From assembly GCA_021397835.1 (NCBI GenBank), contig JAJFZO010000394.1:124001-188000 (forward strand): a stretch of 64,000 nucleotides of DNA, read 5' to 3'. A program made the position numbers and the translations under genes. This DNA comes from Moringa oleifera. Its lineage: Eukaryota; Streptophyta; Magnoliopsida; Brassicales; Moringaceae. Numbering within the stretch: position 1 is the stretch's first letter; each line of letters starts with the position of its first letter. The notes beneath the pieces are model-generated. The model was not told the origin of the DNA and did no database searches. It saw only the letters and a list, made by a program, of their open reading frames with translations. Shown here in pieces: positions 57,561 through 64,000 of this stretch.

Positions 57561-60500
57561 GTAGATGCCTCACATGTGTTTATAACAAGATCTAATGGTG
57601 TTGCCTTTCTCCTCATGATAAGGTACTATATTTTCTTGTAATTGAATGCATATCACATTAATTCCTTCACTAAATCATTGTTTGACTAATTAGTTAAGGA
57701 ATTACAACATGATTTATGGTTCTGTGATAGGTGTTAATAGTGAATGCGAAGTTTCGCATGAGGGTTTTGAATCTAATTAATGCAATATAGTTAAAGAGGT
57801 ATTGATAGGGCCATTTAACTTACAAGTAAGGTTTTCTAGGAAACAATATTTTTATTTGAAGAAATAATAATATAAAAACTACCCTTAAAATGAACTTCAA
57901 AATATTTTATTATTACTTTAATTCTTTATTTTTTTGTAGGTTGTAGATTTTACAGGGGAATAAATTTCAAAAAAAGTTTTCAAGCCAAGGTTGTTGTCAA
58001 CTCAGTGGTGAGAATAGATTCCATTTGCAGTGTAAGTGCAAGCTTAACCATATTGTTGACACATGACTATAATTTTTTGGAGTTATGCAAATATATGACA
58101 TGTAGATATATGGAATGAGGTAGCTAAAGTACATATTAAGATGTTCATAATGGAAATAAAACAAGTAATATAATACCTTTGTCTTTTATGCATCCCGTTT
58201 TGTTGCATCTATTAGTAACCCCCTTGTAACTTATTAGGATTTGAGACTATGGTATATTATTGCAACATTCCAAGTGATCATCTATATTAGATATTTTTTC
58301 CAAAATTAAGAATAACCTTGATTCTAGTGTTTGTTATTATTGTATATGCTAACAAGAATATCAAGGAAGAAAATTAATTTGAACTTGATTTTAATTGCAA
58401 TGTGGTTGTGCATTCTTCATTTAGTACTTAACATTGCTGTTCAACAATGAAATTTGCCACTTTAGTGGTGCAAAGATGTACATTAGTAAGGGTATCAGAT
58501 TTGTGAGATCGGATTCTGATGTAAACTTGGTTTCCTGGGAAAAAAGGTTTGGATGGTAAATTTTTTTATTTGGGTCAGTTCAAAGGTATTTGTATTTTCT
58601 TTCTATGGATTTCGTACAGAAGAAATGTTATATATTTTGTTTTCTATAGATTTTAATTTATTTGGGTTTTTTTCTCATTTTTATTTGCTTGGTTGAGCTT
58701 AACAGAAATGCTATTGGCTTCCCTTAGTTTATTTTCATTGTTAAGTTAAAATTAAATTTTTCTTACAAAGCTTATCCTACATTTATTAACTAGTACTACA
58801 ATTTTTGAATTTTTCTAAGTGCTAGTTAATAATTCTAGAGATTTTGAAGTTGCATGGTTGTTCGATGAATATCGAAAAAATGTAACCTGGGATATAAGCT
58901 TTTAACTCTTTAGTATCTGATAGAAGAAAAAAACAGGCTAAGTATTCAACCAAAGTCAGCCTAATTAGTACTTAGGTAATTTCTATTCCTCTCTTTCTTT
59001 TGATGATTTGTTATGAGTATTTTTTTGACATCTTAAGTATGTGTTCTACAAAATGTTGATGAAACGAAATTTATGAAGAATTTGGCTTACTATCAAATTA
59101 TATACAACCCTCATAATTCTAGGGGCATTTCTTATAAACAATTCTTACTACATTATGTAATTGAGTTGATTTTAATAAATAATTATGTGCTACTTTTATA
59201 TCTATCAAGCTAGTTGTACTAATAGTATTGACAATATTTATGGTCCAATATTTTGATGAAAATTTATTATATTGCCGTTTGAATTTCATATTTGTCCAAG
59301 GATTTGTGCTCTTTAATTGTTATAGTTAGTTCATACATGGTATCTTGTTGTTGGCCTACCAGTTTGAGTTTATTAGTACCTGGTTATGATCCAAATGTGT
59401 TTAAATTATGCTAAAGTTTAAAGTCATTAATACTAAAGTTGAGATCCTTTTCACGAAAGAATTGTACTAAGTTATAGTGCTCTCTTTCAATAACCTTATA
59501 ATGATTGGTGTACAATAATTGTTTAACTTAAGTTATAGAATTATCACTTATATGGTGATCATTATTTTCTTTTTACTAGTACATCTTAAAATGTTCGATA
59601 ATCGTACAACCACGAATTTGATTTCACATATATGAAAAGTGGTTTCATATATTTTAAGTTATTATCTCATATTTAATATCTAAATACATGGTAAATAAAA
59701 TTGAAATATTTCACATAACTCATTTAAATGATTAATTATAATATTTTTAATGATATTTTTATTTTAATTATTATATCACTATTAATAAATAGAATGATAT
59801 TTGATGTGTAAGTTTATTATCATACTAAAATTTAATACAACTAATTAATTTAAAATTATTATCATTAATTTTTTAAAATAAGATCAATCACCTAAAAATT
59901 AATTTTTAATTACCTTTTTTTAACTAAATTCCAATGCCAGCTCCTTGTTTGTTTGAAACTAAATTGAAATAACATAAATTTAATAATATAAAATTATTTT
60001 TATTAGTTTATTAATTAAAAATTATTTTTTCATATATTTAATTAACATTGCAAAAAATATCAATCCTATGAAAAAAATTTAATCACTTTTTTCTCTATTA
60101 GTTAAATAGGGAAAAACATTGTATTAAAAATAAAGTTATAATTATTTGTTATAAACATTAACTAGTTTTGCTATTAATCTATTAATTAATTACAGATATT
60201 CAAAAGTGAAGATACTTTATTTGGTATAATTTGTTAAAGATATATAATATGAGAATTCTATTGCCAACTTTTTATTTATTTCAAATTTAATTAAAATAAA
60301 ATATATTTAATAGCATAAAACAAGTTTATTTAATTAATTAATTTTAAAATAATTTATTAAAAATGTATTTAATTTTGCAATATAATGTAAATCATATACA
60401 CTAATTTTTTAATCATTTTTAATTGTTAATAAAATGAGAACAAATTGTTTAAATTATAAAAACTAATTATTGTTTTGTATTACAAATACTCACTAATTTT

Positions 60501-61594
60501 ACTATTTTTTATTAATTAATTGTGTATATATAAAATTAAATTTATTTTATTTCATATAATTTGGATATGATAGACAATATAAGGATATCATTGCTTACAT
60601 CTTAATTGGTTTCTCTTTTTCAACTTAGGCGACATGATAAAACTCTTCATTACATATTAAAAAAGGAGAAATCTATTCTAAAATATCACTTGATTACTCG
60701 CATAAGTGATAATAAGATCTTACTAACTAATTATTTTTTATTTATTAAAGTATGTTAATATTATTTTGTTAATCACAAATAATTTATAATTAATTTCACT
60801 TTTTAATTAGGGCAAGTAACATTAGTTATGTAAGAGTGGGATATTAATTCATAAACATACAGTTAGTAGCTAGAGTTTATTATATTAGTTACAACATTAA
60901 GGTACATTAACTAAATTGAAATGAATAATGTTTGAATTTTAATTTATATTTTCACATGTTTTTAATATCACTAGATTTTCATGATGTAGTTAACATAAAT
61001 AATTGTTTACTTAGATAATGCAATACTTGTGTAGTTTATAATATCTCTAATGTAGGATAAAATAATTACTTTAGAACATTTAACTTTTGACTCTTTGACT
61101 TATCAAAATTGAGATACTTATTCAGGAAATGGTTTCTTCAATTAGATATGTAACTTTTTCTTGCATTACTTTTTTCAATCCACTTCAAATGTCACTTTAG
61201 AAACCCATTTAAAGGTTAACTTTATTTAGTTAACTCCTAAATAGTCCCTGATTAGGATTGTTCATGAAGAGGTGTTATCATTATAGTAAACAAGATTATA
61301 CAAACAAATAGTTTATTTAAATTTTGTACTTCTATCTCCACTTGTCCTCTGTGTGTATATGAACATTATATCAATAGTCTATTTCATGCACTTGGAGAAC
61401 CATAGTGAGGTATTGTCGAATTTTTTATGAACCAGTTAGTTACATGAACTTATTTTAGTGAAAAGCTAATTTGAGAATGGGATAGAAGCCATATCAGTTC
61501 ATCTTATCAATATCACCATCGTTTTTTTTTTTTTTAAAAAAGACTAATGTATTAAGAATGAGACCATTGGTTTTTTGATTTGACTTGTTAATAG
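57561..61594. other. AT-rich non-coding interior of CACTA III
   Basis: About 4 kb of AT-rich sequence with many short stop-rich frames. I recognise no protein family, RNA gene or repeat array in it. It sits between the leader-like region and the transposase pseudogene, so it may contain decayed first-ORF exons and introns of the element. Confidence 0.4.
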
Positions 61595-63640
61595 ATGGAA
61601 ATTCTTGAGCATTATCGCTGGATGTAGAATATGAGAACTTCGATGAATGATTTGTCACCAGAATTTGTTGGGGGGTGAAGAATTTATATCAGTTGCATGT
61701 CAACTACTTATCTACAAACCAAGAATGTAGATTTTGTGGTCAGGGTCGTTTTCGAAATTCATGAAGAATAAATAATCGAAGTAAGGATGTACCAAAGAAA
61801 TAAATGTGGTACTTACCGATAGTTCACGATTGCAAACATTGTTCGCCTTAAATGCTACCACAGAGCATATAAGATGGCATCATGAGAATCAACGCGAAGA
61901 AGGAATATTGGTAGATCCCTCAAATGGAAAAGCTTGGAAGCATTTTGGTCAGACTCACCTGTTGTTCGCATCAAAACCAAGGGATGTGCGACTAGGATTA
62001 TGTTTTGATGGCTTCAATCTTTTTAATATGATCTCCAATGTATATTCGTGTTGGCCCATCATTCTAACCATGTATAATCTTCCATTGGGGATGTGCATGA
62101 AGAAAAAATATATGTTTTTAACAATAATCATTCTTGGTCTGAAGAATCCGAAGGCCCAAATAGATGTGTTCTTGCAACTCTTAATTGAAGAATTGAAACT
62201 AATGTGGGGTTATGGAGTGAAAACTTATGATATCTCACTGAAACAAAACTTTTATGTGAAAGCTGCACTGTTATGGACTATAAATCACTTTCTTACATAG
62301 TGTATATTATCAGGCTTGCAAATAGTAAGTCCATTAGGTTGTCTAGTTTGTGTGGGATCATCGAAAGCTTTTTACTTGAAACATGGTAGAAAGATATGTT
62401 ATGTTGATTGTCATCGACAATTTCTCCCAATGGACCACCTATTTAGACGAAACAAAAGGACTTTTATCAAGGTCGAACTGACTCTCTAATTCAGAATTGT
62501 ATCACGTAGCGATGTAGTTTCCTAAGATAATTGACAAGGAAGGACAGCACCAAACACCTAGCTATGAAGAGTTATACAATTTCACTAATGGCAACATTTT
62601 TTGGGATTTACCATATGGCATGATTTATTGAACCCTTATAATATAGATGTCATGCACAACAAAGCCAATGTTTTCAAGAATGTTTTTCATAATATGATGG
62701 ATGTTAATGGAAAAACTAAGGACAATGTCAAGGCAAGGTTGTATCTACCTTTATATTGTCATTGAAATGATTCGCATCTTGAAGATACAGGTAATGGAAG
62801 CTTCATAAATCCAAAAGCTCAGCATACACTAGATATGGACTAGAAAAGGGTTGTATGCGAGTGGATAAAAAAGTTAAAACTTCTTGATGGATATGAATCT
62901 AACTTCGATAGATGGTTTGACCTTCGAACATGAACATTGCAACATATGAAAAGCCATGATTGTCACGTGGTGATGGAGAGATTATGGTCAATTGCATTTA
63001 GTTTCTTGCCTATGCCTATTGAGGAAGCTATCACTGAATTAATTCTATTCTTTCAAGATTTATGTTGTCCGAAATTGGAAAAGACTAAGTTAGATGTGAT
63101 GGATAATAATATTGTTGTAATTTTGTGTAAGATGGAAAAGATATTTCCTCTTGAATTTTTTAATGTCATGCAACACTTGCCTATGCACTTAGTGTATGAA
63201 GCGCGAGTTGGAAGACTAGTACAACACAGATGGATGTATCTATTTGAGAGGTATAAATTGTTTTGTTGAAATTTTATTTCCATTTAAATGGATTGAACTT
63301 AAGTGATTATCCCAATGCATGTGAAAATGTCATTTTGCATATTTTTACACAATCTAAAAAAGAAGGTTAAGAATAAAACTCATGTGGAAGATTCCATCTA
63401 TGAAGCTTACATGTTGGAGGATACATCATCTTTTTGTTCTTACTACTTTGAGGCACACTTCTAAGCTAGAAACCAAGGAGTGACATGAAATGATGATGGT
63501 GGAGAGTCATTTGAGCATCCCTAACTATCTGTCTTTAATTATCCTAGCTGAAGTAAGAGGTTTTGTGAGTCTCATTATCTCATACAAGAGGAAGCTTTCG
63601 AGATATGCAATTACGTGCTTATGAATTATCCTAAAGTTGA
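61595..63640 (+). pseudogene. TNP2-like CACTA transposase pseudogene
   Basis: TNP2/TnpD proteins cut and join CACTA elements; the catalytic part is the Transposase_21 family. The start resembles the transposase-associated domain ('HYRWM*NM...SPEFVGG', 61610-61675). A jump follows, so part of the N-terminus is missing. The frame at 61806-62300 then gives 'TEHIRWHHENQREEG', 'DGFNLFNMISNVYSCWPIIL', 'YNLPLGMCMKKKYMFLTIII' and 'AALLWTINHF'. Further pieces are 'SSKAFYLKHGRKICYVDCHR' (~62350), 'NIDVMHNKANVF' (~62640), 'VNGKTKDNVKARLYL' (~62705), 'MKSHDCHVVMERLW' (62940-62985), 'ILCKMEKIFPLEFFNVMQHL' (63120-63180) and 'VKNKTHVEDSIYEAYMLEDT' (~63365). Multiple stops and frameshifts occur. Confidence 0.9.
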
Positions 63641-63705
63641 AACTTTATGCAGTAAATTTTATTGTGTATATTGGCAATGTTTTACATCAATTGTATTAGA
63701 CATAA

Positions 63706-64000
63706 TTTCTAGCCCAAGAGTCTTGCACAGCATGAGGCCACAGTCTAGCCTAGCTAACCCATGAAATAAACACCTGCAGCATGTGTAATGCTCACAACAT
63801 GCTTGTGACTTGCTAGCATGAGGCGCTATTAGCTTAGCTAGCGTGTCATAGCACACTGGGCCTTATGCCCATCTATGCTTACTAAGGACAGCCATGGCTA
63901 GCCTCCCATGCCCTTGGACCTGATGATGTGCTGGTCGTGGCATGCTAATTGGGCACACGATCAAAGGATGTAACGACGAGGGGTTGGCTTGCATGGGGCT
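63706..64000 (-). repeat. IGS repeats at window end
   Basis: Direct-orientation spacer resumes with 'gtcttgcacagcatgaggcc', 'tagcctagctaaccc' and then a ~180-bp monomer ('agccatggctagcctcccat', 'gggcacacgatc'). The abrupt junction with CACTA III coding remnants means the right end of the element and the following rDNA were lost. It continues past the window. Confidence 0.7.

Larger units (their letters stand above)
54852..63705 (+). mobile_element. CACTA (En/Spm) element III, 3'-truncated
   Basis: Starts in 25S with 'cattacaagaaaacagcaaa', one base from the usual CACTACAAGAAAA terminus. The interior is ~6.7 kb of AT-rich non-coding DNA, then a TNP2-type transposase pseudogene on the same strand. 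The 3' terminus is missing: coding-like sequence fades by ~63640 and IGS resumes at ~63706. About 8.85 kb remains. The 5' subterminal region (54870-55620) has recurring words such as 'catggcaatatt' and 'gccacggttttct' suggestive of subterminal repeats. The decayed transposase implies an old insertion. Confidence 0.72.

Overview
This is plant nuclear DNA, almost certainly from a flowering plant, and I see no intact protein-coding gene in it. It is a fossil 45S ribosomal DNA array. Decayed pieces of 25S, 5.8S and 18S rRNA genes, all on the minus strand, lie in their normal order with ITS, ETS and intergenic spacer (IGS) between them. Transposons have been inserted into the array. I recognised the rRNA pieces by conserved stretches, such as the 18S 5' end at 51779-51835, the 5.8S core at 49764-49922, and the 25S blocks at 17670-20397. 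The ITS1 and ITS2 remnants carry angiosperm-type conserved blocks. Differences from functional plant rRNA look mostly like C-to-T and G-to-A changes, as expected for long-methylated, silent rDNA. rRNA boundaries are read by eye and are good to about 10-30 bases.

Layout. 1-1372: IGS repeats. 1373-3974: IGS repeats in opposite orientation. 3975-4205: 18S fragment broken by a Ty3/gypsy chromovirus on the minus strand (4206-8850, truncated). 8851-9745: fragment of a CACTA element. 9746-11045: a second gypsy pol fragment on the plus strand. 11046-15824: a degenerate rDNA unit (IGS, 25S with central deletion fused straight to 18S, 5'ETS). 15825-20397: IGS and a long 25S cut at its 5' side. 20398-24315: ~0.9 kb higher-order IGS repeats. 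24316-24657: AT-rich insert. 24658-26220: second truncated 25S. 26221-27240: IGS. 27241-30467: inverted IGS. 30468-37089: 18S 5' region split by a gypsy element with both LTRs (30700-36742). 37090-38700: 5'ETS with ~300-bp repeats and a 38-bp tandem repeat. 38701-43032: IGS with about 20 monomers of ~180 bp. 43033-43212: 25S 3' end.

From 43212 two CACTA DNA transposons replace most of this unit's 25S gene. The first (43212-46011) has both ends and a broken minus-strand transposase. The second (46012-49654) carries intron-containing fragments of two unrelated host genes, a laccase and an NRT1/PTR-family (NPF) transporter, next to a CACTA coding fragment. The unit then resumes as ITS2, 5.8S, ITS1, a nearly full-length 18S and 5'ETS (49655-52985), followed by IGS and a 25S 3' end (52986-54851). 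A third, larger CACTA element with a TNP2-type transposase pseudogene (54852-63705) interrupts that 25S. IGS returns at 63706-64000.

Two results stand out. The same gypsy family sits at exactly the same 18S position in three units (4206, 14082, 30700/36742), while the 18S at 50073-51835 keeps the uninterrupted target at 51491-51495. And one CACTA element contains two captured host genes with introns retained. No tRNA, CRISPR or intact protein gene was found.
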